Shown: positions 34,883 through 42,932 of the stretch, piece after piece | Numbering within the stretch: position 1 is the first letter of the stretch | Layout: each line of letters opens with the position of its first letter | Assembly: GCA_012270965.1 (NCBI GenBank) | Contig: JAAXHJ010000023.1 | Coordinates: forward strand, 141,462 to 205,461 | Length of the DNA: 64,000 nt | DNA from: Candidatus Palauibacter poriticola | GTDB taxonomy: Bacteria; Gemmatimonadota; Gemmatimonadetes; Palauibacterales; Palauibacteraceae | Reading direction: 5' to 3' | Position numbers and translations under genes: made by a program | The notes under the pieces: generated by a model | Database searches by the model: none | Told to the model about the DNA's origin: nothing | Seen by the model: only the letters and a program-made list of their open reading frames with translations

Positions 34883-36418
34883 ATGCCGGAGTGGGTGGGG
34901 TCGGCCTCGGTAATGTCTGCGGCGGTGATGGGGCTCGACGTGCGGCCGGTGAGCGTCGAGGTGTCGCTGATCAAGGGGACGCCGATCATACAGATCGTCG
35001 GTCTCGCGCAGAGCGCGGTACGCGAGGGCCGCGAGCGCATCCGGGCCGCCGCGGCGCAACTCGGCCTTCACGTTCCCGGGCTGCGCATCACCGTGAATCT
35101 GGCGCCGGCGGATCTTCCCAAGACCGGGGCCGCGTTGGACCTGCCGATCATGCTCGGAATCCTGTGCGCGAAGGGGGACCTCCCGCAGGAGGCTCTCCAA
35201 GGAACCCTGTCGGTGGGCGAACTCGGGCTCGACGGTTCCCTGCGCTCCATCCGGGGCGCCCTTCCGATCGCCCTCTTCGCGGCCTCGAATCCGCGTGTCG
35301 CGCGCCTCCTGCTGCCGGCGGCGAACCTGCGGGAGGCGTCGGCGGCGGAAGGGATCGCCGTGGGCGGCTCGGAATCGCTGACGCAGATCCTCGCCGCCCT
35401 GAATGGCGAGGTCCCGCTGCGCGGACCCGCGGCGCCGCCATCTCCCGCCGGCCGGACGACCGGTGCTCGCGGGGCGGACGACGGCGGGTTCGACCTGTCG
35501 GCCGTAAAGGGGCAGCCGGCCGCCAAGCGGGCGCTGGAGATCGCGGCCGCCGGGGGGCACAACCTCCTCCTCTCAGGTTGTCCGGGCTCCGGAAAGACGA
35601 GTCTCGCGCGCTGCCTCCCCGGTCTCCTTCCCGTCCTCGACGTCGGGGAGGCGGTGGACGTGACGGCGATTCACAGCGTCGCCGGCCTCCTGGCCGATGG
35701 TTCGGGGCTCAAGCGCGTCCGACCCTTCCGGGCGCCGCACCATTCCATCAGCGAGGCCGGGCTCATCGGCGGCGGGAGCCGTCCGCGGCCGGGCGAGGCT
35801 TCGCTCGCGCACCACGGCGTGCTCTTCCTCGACGAACTCCCCGAGTTCGGCCGCCGCACGCTGGAGGCGCTGCGCCAGCCAATCGAGGAGGGGCAGGTGC
35901 GGATCGTCCGCGCCGCCGGGTCGGCCTGCTTTCCCGCCGAGTTCACGCTCGTGGCCGCAATGAACCCCTGCCCGTGCGGCTTCCTGGGCGAACCGGGCCG
36001 CTGCCGCTGTCTCGAGGAGACCGTGCGGCGCTACCGACGCCGGGTCAGCGGACCGCTCCTCGACCGCATCGACATGCTGGTCGACGTTCCGGCCGTACGC
36101 TGGGAGCAACTCGCCGACACGGCGTCCGGCGAGACGAGCGCGGTCGTGCGGGCCCGGGTGTCGAGGGCCCGCGCCCGCGCCGCCCGCCGCCACGGGACGA
36201 CCAACGCGCGGATCCCGCCCGTCCGTCTCGAGGAGGCGTGCCGGGTCGAGCGCGGCGGACGCTCGCTCCTGAAGAAGGCCGTGACGCACCTCGGGCTGAC
36301 GGCCCGCGGCTACCACCGCGCGCTTCGCGTCGCCCGCACCATCGCGGACTTGGAGGGGCGGGACCGCGTATCCGACGACCACGTCGCCGAGGCGATCCGT
36401 TTCCGCGGACCCGGTTAG
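34883..36418 (+). CDS. comM: ComM/YifB-type Mg-chelatase-like AAA ATPase
   Basis: A 511-residue protein of the ComM/YifB family, helicase-like AAA proteins that promote branch migration during natural transformation in some bacteria. Residues 1-180 form the LonC-like domain (VSVEVSLIKGTPIIQIVGLA, LRITVNLAPADLPKTGAALDLP). Walker A GCPGSGKTS is near residue 232; the Mg-chelatase motifs FRAPHHSISEAGLIGGG and FLDELPEFGRRTLEALRQP follow; the zinc-like NPCPCGFLGEPGRCRC and the arginine-finger region DRIDMLVDVP complete it. Its stop codon overlaps the convergent pabA stop by four bases. Single forward gene between reverse units. Confidence 0.93.
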   Translation: MPEWVGSASVMSAAVMGLDVRPVSVEVSLIKGTPIIQIVGLAQSAVREGRERIRAAAAQLGLHVPGLRITVNLAPADLPKTGAALDLPIMLGILCAKGDLPQEALQGTLSVGELGLDGSLRSIRGALPIALFAASNPRVARLLLPAANLREASAAEGIAVGGSESLTQILAALNGEVPLRGPAAPPSPAGRTTGARGADDGGFDLSAVKGQPAAKRALEIAAAGGHNLLLSGCPGSGKTSLARCLPGLLPVLDVGEAVDVTAIHSVAGLLADGSGLKRVRPFRAPHHSISEAGLIGGGSRPRPGEASLAHHGVLFLDELPEFGRRTLEALRQPIEEGQVRIVRAAGSACFPAEFTLVAAMNPCPCGFLGEPGRCRCLEETVRRYRRRVSGPLLDRIDMLVDVPAVRWEQLADTASGETSAVVRARVSRARARAARRHGTTNARIPPVRLEEACRVERGGRSLLKKAVTHLGLTARGYHRALRVARTIADLEGRDRVSDDHVAEAIRFRGPG

Positions 36419-37155
36419 CGGCGTCGCCCTCTCCCCGGAGGGATCCCGCCGAGCGCTTCACCGCTCTTGGCGCTGACGCGGGGTTCCCCACGGCCTGCCG
36501 GCGCGCTCCATCCCTCCGGAAGCCGCGCGGCGACGGGGAGTTCGGGGCAGCGGGCGGCTTCCACGGGCTCGGAGACGGGAGCGTCCCCCCTTCCGAGCGC
36601 GAGGAAGTTGCCGAGCAGGCGGCGTCCCCCGGCCGTGAGCACGGCTTCCGGATGGAACTGCACCCCCCACAGGGGCCGCGACACGTGTTCGAGAGCCATG
36701 ACTTCGCCCTCCTCCGTTCGGGCCGTGACCCGAAGCCCGTCCCCCGGTTCGCCGGGATCCACGACGAGCGAATGGTAGCGGGTGACCTCGAGCGGAGAGG
36801 GGAGGCCCGCGAAGAGCCCGCGCCCCTCGTGGCGGATCGCCGACAGGCGGCCGTGCATCGGGCGCGCGGCCCGGACGACGCGTCCCCCGGCCGCCGCGGC
36901 GATACACTGGTGTCCGAGGCACACGCCCAGCATCGGGATCTCCGCGCCCACCGTGCGGATCGCTTCGACGGAAGCCCCGGCTTCGGCGGGGGTGCACGGA
37001 CCGGGCGAGATGACGATGTGAGAGTAGCCCTCGTCCCTCAGCGCCCCCGGATCGACCTTATCGTTGCGCCGCACCCGCACGGTCTCCCCAAGTTCCTCCA
37101 CATACCGCGCGAGGTTGAAGGCGAACGAATCGTAGTTGTCGATGAGGAGGATCAT
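36415..37155 (-). CDS. pabA: Glutamine amidotransferase PabA/TrpG with C-terminal extension
   Basis: Supplies ammonia from glutamine to aminodeoxychorismate or anthranilate synthase. It has the standard N-terminus MILLIDNYDSFAFNL, catalytic C79 in GVCLGHQ, and H168/E170 in FHPE. The normal domain ends near residue 190; the next 56 residues have no similarity, and their sequence covers one copy of the dispersed palindrome (36449-36500), so the original stop was probably lost. The partner synthase subunit is not here, so folate and tryptophan roles cannot be separated. Its ATG lies back to back with thpR, starts overlapping by two bases. Confidence 0.9.
   Translation of the reverse strand: MILLIDNYDSFAFNLARYVEELGETVRVRRNDKVDPGALRDEGYSHIVISPGPCTPAEAGASVEAIRTVGAEIPMLGVCLGHQCIAAAAGGRVVRAARPMHGRLSAIRHEGRGLFAGLPSPLEVTRYHSLVVDPGEPGDGLRVTARTEEGEVMALEHVSRPLWGVQFHPEAVLTAGGRRLLGNFLALGRGDAPVSEPVEAARCPELPVAARLPEGWSAPAGRGEPRVSAKSGEALGGIPPGRGRRR
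36449..36500. repeat. Dispersed palindrome family, copy inside pabA
   Basis: CTTGGCGCTGACGCGGGGTT followed by CCCCACGGCCTGCCGG matches the right arm of the family. It lies within the last 30 codons of pabA, so it is translated, which suggests that insertion extended the reading frame. Confidence 0.6.
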
Positions 37156-37768
37156 GGCAGGCGCAGGATATGTCGCCCCCGACGTCCGGTCGAGACTCTT
37201 CGCGGCCGTCCTCCTCCCGGCCGCGATCCGCGCGGACGTTGCGCGCGCGACCGGGGACCTGCGGGCGCTGGAGGGCGTGCGGCCGGTGCGCGCGGAGCAG
37301 CTGCACCTCACGCTGCGCTTCATCGGGGAGGTCGACCGCGGCCTCGAGACGCCGCTCGCACGGGAGATCGCCGCCGCGGTGGCGGAGCTGCCCGGATTCT
37401 CGATCCGGCTGCGCGCCGCCGGCGTCTTCCCCTCCCACCGGCGGGCGCGCGTCCTGTGGGTCGGCGTTGAGGAGACTCCCGCCCTCGCCGTGCTGCAACG
37501 ATCGGTGGAAGAGGCCTTGGTCCGCGCCGGCGTGGCCCCCGACCCGCGTCCCTTCCGCCCGCACGTCACGGTGGGACGAATCCGTGCTCCCCGGCCACCC
37601 GTAGGTTTGGCGGGCGCCGTCGCGCGCGTCCGCTTCGAGGCCACGGTGGAGGTTCGGCGCGTGTCACTGATGCGGAGCGAACTTCTTCCCCGCGGCGCGC
37701 GGCACACCGAAATCGCCGCCTGCCCGCTGGCGGGCGCCGCCGATGACGCCCGCCGCACACGACGCTAG
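37154..37768 (+). CDS. thpR: RNA 2',3'-cyclic phosphodiesterase
   Basis: A 204-residue protein of the 2H phosphoesterase family (ThpR/LigT). Both HxTx motifs are present: HLTL (residues 51-54) and HVTV (137-140), which form the active site for hydrolysing 2',3'-cyclic phosphates. RLFAAVLLP is a family N-terminus. The ATG at 37154 shares two bases with the ATG of pabA on the other strand, so both promoters must sit inside the neighbouring coding regions. Followed by a gene of unknown function. Confidence 0.9.
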   Translation: MAGAGYVAPDVRSRLFAAVLLPAAIRADVARATGDLRALEGVRPVRAEQLHLTLRFIGEVDRGLETPLAREIAAAVAELPGFSIRLRAAGVFPSHRRARVLWVGVEETPALAVLQRSVEEALVRAGVAPDPRPFRPHVTVGRIRAPRPPVGLAGAVARVRFEATVEVRRVSLMRSELLPRGARHTEIAACPLAGAADDARRTRR

Positions 37769-37771
37769 CTT
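37743..37771 (+). promoter_or_regulatory. Predicted promoter of the 37.8 kb gene
   Basis: ATGACG (37743-37748) and TAGCTT (37766-37771) are separated by exactly 17 bases, matching the pattern at 52265 and 61779. The predicted transcription start falls about 29 bases before the ATG at 37807. The promoter overlaps the thpR 3' end. Confidence 0.55.
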
Positions 37772-37806
37772 TTCCTCTTTCCCGATTCCGGTCGGAGGCG
37801 GTCGAC

Positions 37807-38517
37807 ATGGGTATTTTCCGGAAGCTCTTCACAGGCGTGAGCTTTCTCATCTTTGTTCTGATTCTGGTGGCCGTCGGCTGGATCTTCCGGGGAGAGATCG
37901 AGGCGTGGCTCGGGAACGCGGGCGCGGATGAGATCGTCGTCGAGGATTCCACGCCCGAATTCGGGCCCGCGGCGGCGGCACGGGTGGAAACGGCTCTGCG
38001 GGAGTTGGCGGCCGGCGACGGGGTGGCCGACGGCGGAACGGCCGGCGGCGGAACGGCCGACGTCGCGACGGCCGGTGGCGGGGCGGCCGAGACGCGGTTC
38101 ACCGAGACGGAACTCCAGAGCTACGTTCGCCACCGGTTGACCTCCCGACTGCCGTCCGGCGTCGGTGAGCCCGCCATCGAACTGCGCGACTCGACCGTCG
38201 CCTTCTCCGTCGTGCTCGACTTCACGCAGCTCCCGATCGACGCGGACATGGCGGCGAGCTTGGCGAGGCTGCTCGGGGACTCCGCCCAAGTCGCCGGCGA
38301 GGTGCTCCCACGGGTGGGGGAGGGCGGCGAGGGGCGCCTCCACCTGATGAGCTTCCAGGCGGGCGTCATCCCGGTGCCCCCGATGATGCTCGGCATGGCC
38401 GCCCAGCAGCTGGGGTTGCGTGCGGACGGACGAACCGTGCTCTTCGACATCCCCGAGACCGTCGTCGACGTTCGGGTGGAAAACGAGGAGATCGTTCTTC
38501 TCGTGAACCGCGAATGA
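37807..38517 (+). CDS. Membrane-anchored protein of unknown function
   Basis: A 236-residue protein with one N-terminal membrane helix (residues 12-28, SFLIFVLILVAVGWIF) and an extracytoplasmic body. Residues 60-95 contain Gly/Ala/Thr repeats (TAGGGTADVATAGGG). The C-terminal two thirds (FTETELQSYVRHRL ... ELRDSTVAFSVVLDF ... VLFDIPETVVDVRVENEEI) form alternating strands and look like a single lipid-binding-type domain, but I do not recognise the family. It has its own predicted promoter and is followed by a palindrome copy. Function unknown. Confidence 0.6.
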   Translation: MGIFRKLFTGVSFLIFVLILVAVGWIFRGEIEAWLGNAGADEIVVEDSTPEFGPAAAARVETALRELAAGDGVADGGTAGGGTADVATAGGGAAETRFTETELQSYVRHRLTSRLPSGVGEPAIELRDSTVAFSVVLDFTQLPIDADMAASLARLLGDSAQVAGEVLPRVGEGGEGRLHLMSFQAGVIPVPPMMLGMAAQQLGLRADGRTVLFDIPETVVDVRVENEEIVLLVNRE

Positions 38518-38534
38518 TGCACCGGCAGGACGTA

Positions 38535-38586
38535 CCCGGCGTCAGCGCCGCTCGAACGCAGCAGGGCTCTCGCCACGGCCCGCTGA
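38535..38586. repeat. Dispersed palindrome family, copy A
   Basis: CGTCAGCGCCGCTCGAACGC followed by AGCAGGGCTCTCGCCACGGC is close to copies at 54650 and 62037. The left arm (GCAGGACGTACCCGG) is degenerate. It lies in the 174-base gap before the aldehyde dehydrogenase gene, which otherwise holds only a GC-rich leader. Confidence 0.65.
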
Positions 38587-38691
38587 GATGGACGGGCTGA
38601 CATGACGGGCTAGGAGCCCCCGGCTGCCGCGGGTTGTCCGCGACCCGGCGCGTGGCCCCAACGGAACCCCAAGAGCGGAGTTTCTCCGGCA

Positions 38692-40182
38692 ATGGCTGAG
38701 AAGTTCCTCAACTACATTGCGGGCCAGTGGACCGAGCCCGCCACCGGCCGATACATCGAGAACCGAAACCCGGCCCGCACCTCCGACCTCATCGGTCTCT
38801 TCCCCGACACCGCCGCGCCGGAGCTGGACGCCGCCGCGGCCTCCGCGCAGCGCGGCTTCGAACGCTGGTCCAGGACGCCGGCCCCCGAACGGGGCCTGGT
38901 GCTGAAGAGGGCGGGGGACCTGCTCACGCGGCACAAGGAGGATCTCGCGCGCACGGCGACGCGCGAGATGGGCAAGGTGCTCGACGAAACGCGCGGCGAT
39001 GTCCAAGAGGCCATCGACACGGCCTACTACGCGGCGGTCGAGGGCCGGCGCCTGTTCGGACGCACGGCGCCCTCCGAGCTGCGGAGCAAGTGGGCGATGT
39101 CGTTCCGGCGTCCCATCGGCGTGTTCGGGATCATCACCCCCTTCAACTTCCCGGTGGCGGTCCCGAGCTGGAAGATCTTCCCCGCGCTGCTCTGCGGGAA
39201 CAGCATCATCTACAAGCCCTCGGAGGATGTGCCCCACAGCGCGCATCGGTTCGTGGAAATCCTGCTCGAGGCCGGCCTGCCGCCGGAGTGCGTGCAGCTG
39301 CTGCACGGCCGGGGCGAGACGATCGGGCGCGCCATCGTCGAACACCCCGGCGTCCCCGGTCTCTCCTTCACCGGATCCACCGAGACGGGCAGCCGCATCG
39401 GCGAGGTCGCGGGGCGCATGCACAAGCGTCTCTCCCTCGAGATGGGCGGCAAGAACGCGCAGATCGTCATGTCGGACGCGGACCTCGATCTCGCCCTCGA
39501 GGGCGTCCTGTGGGGCGCCTTCGGCACGACGGGCCAGCGTTGCACCGCGACGAGCCGCCTCCTCCTGCAGAGCGGGGTCCACGACGAGTTCGTGGAGAGG
39601 CTGTGCTACGAAGCGCGCTCCCTCCGCCTCGGCGATGGACTGGAGGCCGGCGTCGATGTGGGTCCGCTCATCCACGAGGCGGCTCGCGAGAAGTGCGAAC
39701 GCTACATCGCGATCGCCCGCGACGAGGGGGCGACAATCGCGACGGGGGGCGGGCGGCCGGCGGAGAGCGGCCTCGGCGGCGGCTGGTTCTTCGAGCCGAC
39801 GGTCCTCGCGGGCGTCGACCGGGAACACCGGGCCGCGCGAGAGGAGATTTTCGGGCCGGTGCTCTCGGTAATCCGCTTCGACACGATCGAGGAAGCCTTC
39901 GATATCAACAACGAAGTTCCATACGGGCTGTCGTCGTCGATCTACACGCGGGATGTGACCGCGTCCTTCCGCGCCGTGGAGGAACTCGACAACGGCATCA
40001 CCTACGTGAACGCGCCCACCATCGGTGCGGAGGCGCACCTCCCCTTCGGCGGCGTGAAGAACACGGGCAACGGGCACCGCGAGGGGGGGTGGGAAGTGTA
40101 CGAGTTCTACACGGAAACGAAGGTGGCGTACGTCGACTACAGCGGCACGCTGCAGCGCGCCCAGATCGACGTCGACTGGTGA
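38692..40182 (+). CDS. NAD-dependent aldehyde dehydrogenase (ALDH7-like)
   Basis: A 496-residue aldehyde dehydrogenase. The catalytic cysteine is C284 in GQRCTATSR and the general base E250 in LEMGGKN; FTGSTETGSRIG forms the cofactor site. IGAEAHLPFGGVKNTGNGHREG near the C-terminus resembles ALDH7-type semialdehyde dehydrogenases (antiquitin / AmaB, lysine catabolism), so alpha-aminoadipate semialdehyde or a related aldehyde is the best guess. Other ALDH substrates cannot be excluded. No lysine-catabolism genes are adjacent. An unusual ATG context without a clear GGAGG. Confidence 0.85.
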   Translation: MAEKFLNYIAGQWTEPATGRYIENRNPARTSDLIGLFPDTAAPELDAAAASAQRGFERWSRTPAPERGLVLKRAGDLLTRHKEDLARTATREMGKVLDETRGDVQEAIDTAYYAAVEGRRLFGRTAPSELRSKWAMSFRRPIGVFGIITPFNFPVAVPSWKIFPALLCGNSIIYKPSEDVPHSAHRFVEILLEAGLPPECVQLLHGRGETIGRAIVEHPGVPGLSFTGSTETGSRIGEVAGRMHKRLSLEMGGKNAQIVMSDADLDLALEGVLWGAFGTTGQRCTATSRLLLQSGVHDEFVERLCYEARSLRLGDGLEAGVDVGPLIHEAAREKCERYIAIARDEGATIATGGGRPAESGLGGGWFFEPTVLAGVDREHRAAREEIFGPVLSVIRFDTIEEAFDINNEVPYGLSSSIYTRDVTASFRAVEELDNGITYVNAPTIGAEAHLPFGGVKNTGNGHREGGWEVYEFYTETKVAYVDYSGTLQRAQIDVDW

Positions 40183-40324
40183 GGCCGGACGGTGAGGAGG
40201 GACGGTGAGACCGCGTTGAGGTTCCCCCGTACATCAGAGGGTGAGGCCCGCCCGAACGCGGGACGCGAAACCGGATCGCACGCGGGGCCGAACATCACCG
40301 GCTTGTGGAGGAGGGAAGGGTCGA

Positions 40325-41164
40325 ATGGAGGAACGACCGACTGAGGGAACCGCTCCCGAAACGGCTCCCGGAACGCGGGAGGAAGGGGTGGGGGAGGGCG
40401 CGGCGGCGCGGCGGCGAGCCCGCGGGCTGCGGGCTCCCACGATCCGGGCGCGCCGGGGCCGCGACGCGTCCGTCGGCCGATGGATGTGGGAGTGGACGAA
40501 GTCCATCTTCGTCGCCCTCATCCTGTTTCTCTTCATCCGGACCTTCATCGTGGAGGCCTTCCAGATCCCGACCGCCTCGATGGAAAACACTCTCCTCATC
40601 GGCGATTTCCTCCTCGTCAACAAGATGGTGTACGGAGCCGAAATCCCCGGTACCGATCTGGAGTTTCCCGCCTTCGGCGAGCCTTCGCGCGGCGACGTCA
40701 TCGTGTTCGAGCCGCCGCCGTCCGCCGAACAGCCCCCGCGCACGAACTACGTGAAGCGCATCGTGGGGATGCCGGGAGATACGCTGCGCATGCGGCGGGC
40801 GAGGCTCTTCCTGAACGGTGTGCCGTTCGAGGAACCCTATGTGAAGGCCGCGTCGAGCTTCCCCGACGCCCCGAGCCCGAAGTTCGCATGGCAGCGCCGG
40901 TTCCTGACCGATGGCGCGCGCCGCTCCGGCACCGTGACGACGCGAAACAACTGGGGGCCGCTCGTCGTGCCGGAGGAGAGCTACTTCGTCATGGGCGACA
41001 ACCGGTCGAACTCCGAGGATTCCCGCTACTGGGGCTTCGTGCCCAGGGATGCGATCCGGGGAACACCGTTTCTGGTGTACTATTCGTACGCTCGCGAGCC
41101 GAGGGGACCCTGGTCCTGGCTCACCGAGATCCGCTGGGGCAGGATTCTGCGCGGCGTCGACTGA
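40325..41164 (+). CDS. lepB: Signal peptidase I
   Basis: Removes signal peptides of exported proteins at the inner membrane. Nucleophile S85 in IPTASMENTL and the base K144 in NYVKRIVGMPGD are present, as are GDNRSNSEDSRYWG and a membrane helix at about residues 58-76. The first 50 residues are charged and low-complexity. The ATG at 40325 is preferred over an upstream in-frame start at 40241, with GAGGAGGGAAGG before it. It lies between the dehydrogenase and a sigma factor gene. Confidence 0.94.
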   Translation: MEERPTEGTAPETAPGTREEGVGEGAAARRRARGLRAPTIRARRGRDASVGRWMWEWTKSIFVALILFLFIRTFIVEAFQIPTASMENTLLIGDFLLVNKMVYGAEIPGTDLEFPAFGEPSRGDVIVFEPPPSAEQPPRTNYVKRIVGMPGDTLRMRRARLFLNGVPFEEPYVKAASSFPDAPSPKFAWQRRFLTDGARRSGTVTTRNNWGPLVVPEESYFVMGDNRSNSEDSRYWGFVPRDAIRGTPFLVYYSYAREPRGPWSWLTEIRWGRILRGVD

Positions 41165-41176
41165 GGCCGACCCGGA

Positions 41177-41971
41177 ATGGTCCGCGTTTTCGAACGCTAT
41201 CTGGCGGACATCAGTCGCGAGGGCGTGCTCGATGCGGAAGCCGAAGTGGAGCTGGCGCGGCGGAGCCGGGCCGGCGACCAAGCTGCGCGGGTACGGCTCG
41301 TCAACGCGAATCTTCGCTTCGTCGTGTCCGTCGCGCGCGGCTACCGGGGATGCGGCGTCCCGCTGGCCGACCTCGTGAACGAGGGGAATCTGGGGCTCGT
41401 GCGCGCCGCGGACCGCTTCGATCCGGAGCGCGGCGTCCGTTTCGTCAGCTACGCACACTACTGGGTTCGGCGGGCCATGGCGCAGGCCATCGCCGACCAC
41501 GGCGATCCGCGGCTCCCCGGCGACCCCGCCCCACACCGCTTTTCGCTCGACGAGATGGCCCCGGGGACCGCCTGCACCTTCGAGGAACTCCTGCCCGACG
41601 AACGGGTGCCCGAGCCCGGAGCCGGGCTGATTCGGGAGCGGCTGCGGGCGGCCATCGAGGCGAGTCTGGCCGACCTCCCGCCGCTCGAATCGGAGGTCGT
41701 GCGCCGCTACTTCGGTCTGGGTTACAAGAGACCGCAGACGCCGGCGGAGATCGCGGCGGCCCTCGACGTGTCCTGCGAACGGACGCGCCAACTCAAGGAG
41801 CGCGGCCTTTCGCGGCTGCGCGCGGGCGCCGAACGGTCCGGGCTCGTTCGCTTCGTCAACGACGGCGCGCCCGGGGCCGGAAGCGCCTCTCGCGGGGACG
41901 CGTCGCCCTCCCGCCCCGCTCGCCAGCGTGGGCCTTCGCTGGAGATTGACTTCATGCGCGGCCGCGAATAG
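41177..41971 (+). CDS. Compact sigma-70 family factor
   Basis: A 264-residue sigma factor. Region 2 is complete: NEGNLGLVRAADRFDPERGVRFVSYAHYWVRRAM (about residues 74-107), and region 4 carries PAEIAAALDVSCERTRQLKERGLSRLR. Region 3 is short and degenerate (DPRLPGDPAPHRFSL), and region 1.1 is missing, so it is smaller than the primary sigma factor and probably alternative (group 2-like). The C-terminal 45 residues are low-complexity. It lies 12 bases after lepB. No anti-sigma factor gene is adjacent. Confidence 0.85.
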   Translation: MVRVFERYLADISREGVLDAEAEVELARRSRAGDQAARVRLVNANLRFVVSVARGYRGCGVPLADLVNEGNLGLVRAADRFDPERGVRFVSYAHYWVRRAMAQAIADHGDPRLPGDPAPHRFSLDEMAPGTACTFEELLPDERVPEPGAGLIRERLRAAIEASLADLPPLESEVVRRYFGLGYKRPQTPAEIAAALDVSCERTRQLKERGLSRLRAGAERSGLVRFVNDGAPGAGSASRGDASPSRPARQRGPSLEIDFMRGRE

Positions 41972-41974
41972 CTT
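41946..41974 (+). promoter_or_regulatory. Predicted promoter upstream of rplM
   Basis: TTGACT (41946-41951) and TAGCTT (41969-41974) are separated by exactly 17 bases and overlap the end of the sigma factor gene. The resulting transcript would begin near 41981, upstream of the hairpin and T-run at 42005-42027. Confidence 0.45.
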
Positions 41975-42004
41975 GACGGGCTATCATTTTCACGCGCTCG
42001 GCAT

Positions 42005-42027
42005 CCGTCCCGCCGGGCGGTTTTTTT
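42005..42027 (+). terminator. Hairpin with T-run before rplM
   Basis: CCG-T-CCC pairs with GGGCGG over a three-base loop (42005-42020, one bulged T), followed by seven Ts. It could end the sigma-factor transcript or, because a promoter lies upstream, act as an attenuator in the rplM leader. Confidence 0.5.
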
Positions 42028-42043
42028 GAGGTGGGCAGAACGA

Positions 42044-42481
42044 ATGAAGACGTACTCGGTGAAGGCCGGGGAGATCGAACGCGACTGGTACGTGGTCGAC
42101 GCGGCGGATCAGGTTCTCGGCCGTCTCGCGACGAGGGTCGCGACCGTCCTGCGCGGGAAGCACAAGCCAATCTACAGCACGCACCTGGACACCGGCGACT
42201 ACGTCGTCGTGGTGAACGCGGAGCGCGTGCGGCTGACCGGGAACAAGGCGGACCAGAAGGAATACTTCCGACATTCCGGCTACATGGGCGGAGAGCGTTT
42301 CATCCCCTTCCGGCGCATGCTCGACCGACACCCCGACCGGGTGATCAAGCTCGCGGTGAAGGGGATGCTGCCGAAGAACACGCTCGGCCGGCAGATGCTC
42401 GGAAAGCTGAGAGTCTACGCGGGGCCGGAGCATCCGCACGCGCCCCAGCGCCCCCGCCCCCTCGACACGATCGCGGGATAA
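42044..42481 (+). CDS. rplM: Ribosomal protein L13
   Basis: Early large-subunit assembly protein of 145 residues. Typical segments are [55 protein letters not shown] and the terminal [14 protein letters not shown]. The ATG at 42044 fits; a longer in-frame start at 42026 would lie in the T-run. Starts the L13-S9-S2-Ts block. Confidence 0.96.
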   Translation: MKTYSVKAGEIERDWYVVDAADQVLGRLATRVATVLRGKHKPIYSTHLDTGDYVVVVNAERVRLTGNKADQKEYFRHSGYMGGERFIPFRRMLDRHPDRVIKLAVKGMLPKNTLGRQMLGKLRVYAGPEHPHAPQRPRPLDTIAG

Positions 42482-42513
42482 CGGCGGCGCGCACAGGGAC
42501 TGCCAGGGAGACG

Positions 42514-42909
42514 ATGGTGGAAACGGAACAGGTCCAATCGGTCGGACGCCGGAAGAAGTCGGTGTCCCGCATCACGATGAGACGTGGTGTGGGCACCGTG
42601 CTGGTGAACGGTCGCGCGTTCGAAGAGTACTTCACGATCCCGCGGCACCGCTCGCTCGTCGCGGCGCCTCTCGACGTGACCGGGACGCGAGCGTCGTACG
42701 ACATCGCCGTCCGGGTTCGCGGCGGAGGGATCACCGGCCAGGCGGAGGCCACGCGTCTGGGCATCGCGCGCGCCCTCCTCGCGATGGATGAAGAGCGCCG
42801 CCGGACTCTGCGGTCTTGCGGTATGCTGACCCGCGATCCCCGCATCGTCGAGCGGAAGAAGCCGGGTCGTCCCAAGGCGCGCAAGCGCTTCCAGTTCTCC
42901 AAACGATAG
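42514..42909 (+). CDS. rpsI: Ribosomal protein S9
   Basis: Small-subunit protein whose C-terminal tail contacts P-site tRNA. It has GRRKKSVSRITMRRGVGTVLVNGR, GGGITGQAEATRLGIARAL and ends in the invariant KKPGRPKARKRFQFSKR. 131 residues; the start is an ATG at 42514 preceded by CAGGGAGAC. It pairs with rplM as in most bacteria. Confidence 0.96.
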   Translation: MVETEQVQSVGRRKKSVSRITMRRGVGTVLVNGRAFEEYFTIPRHRSLVAAPLDVTGTRASYDIAVRVRGGGITGQAEATRLGIARALLAMDEERRRTLRSCGMLTRDPRIVERKKPGRPKARKRFQFSKR

Positions 42910-42932
42910 CGGGAAGGCGGAAAGCCGAACGC

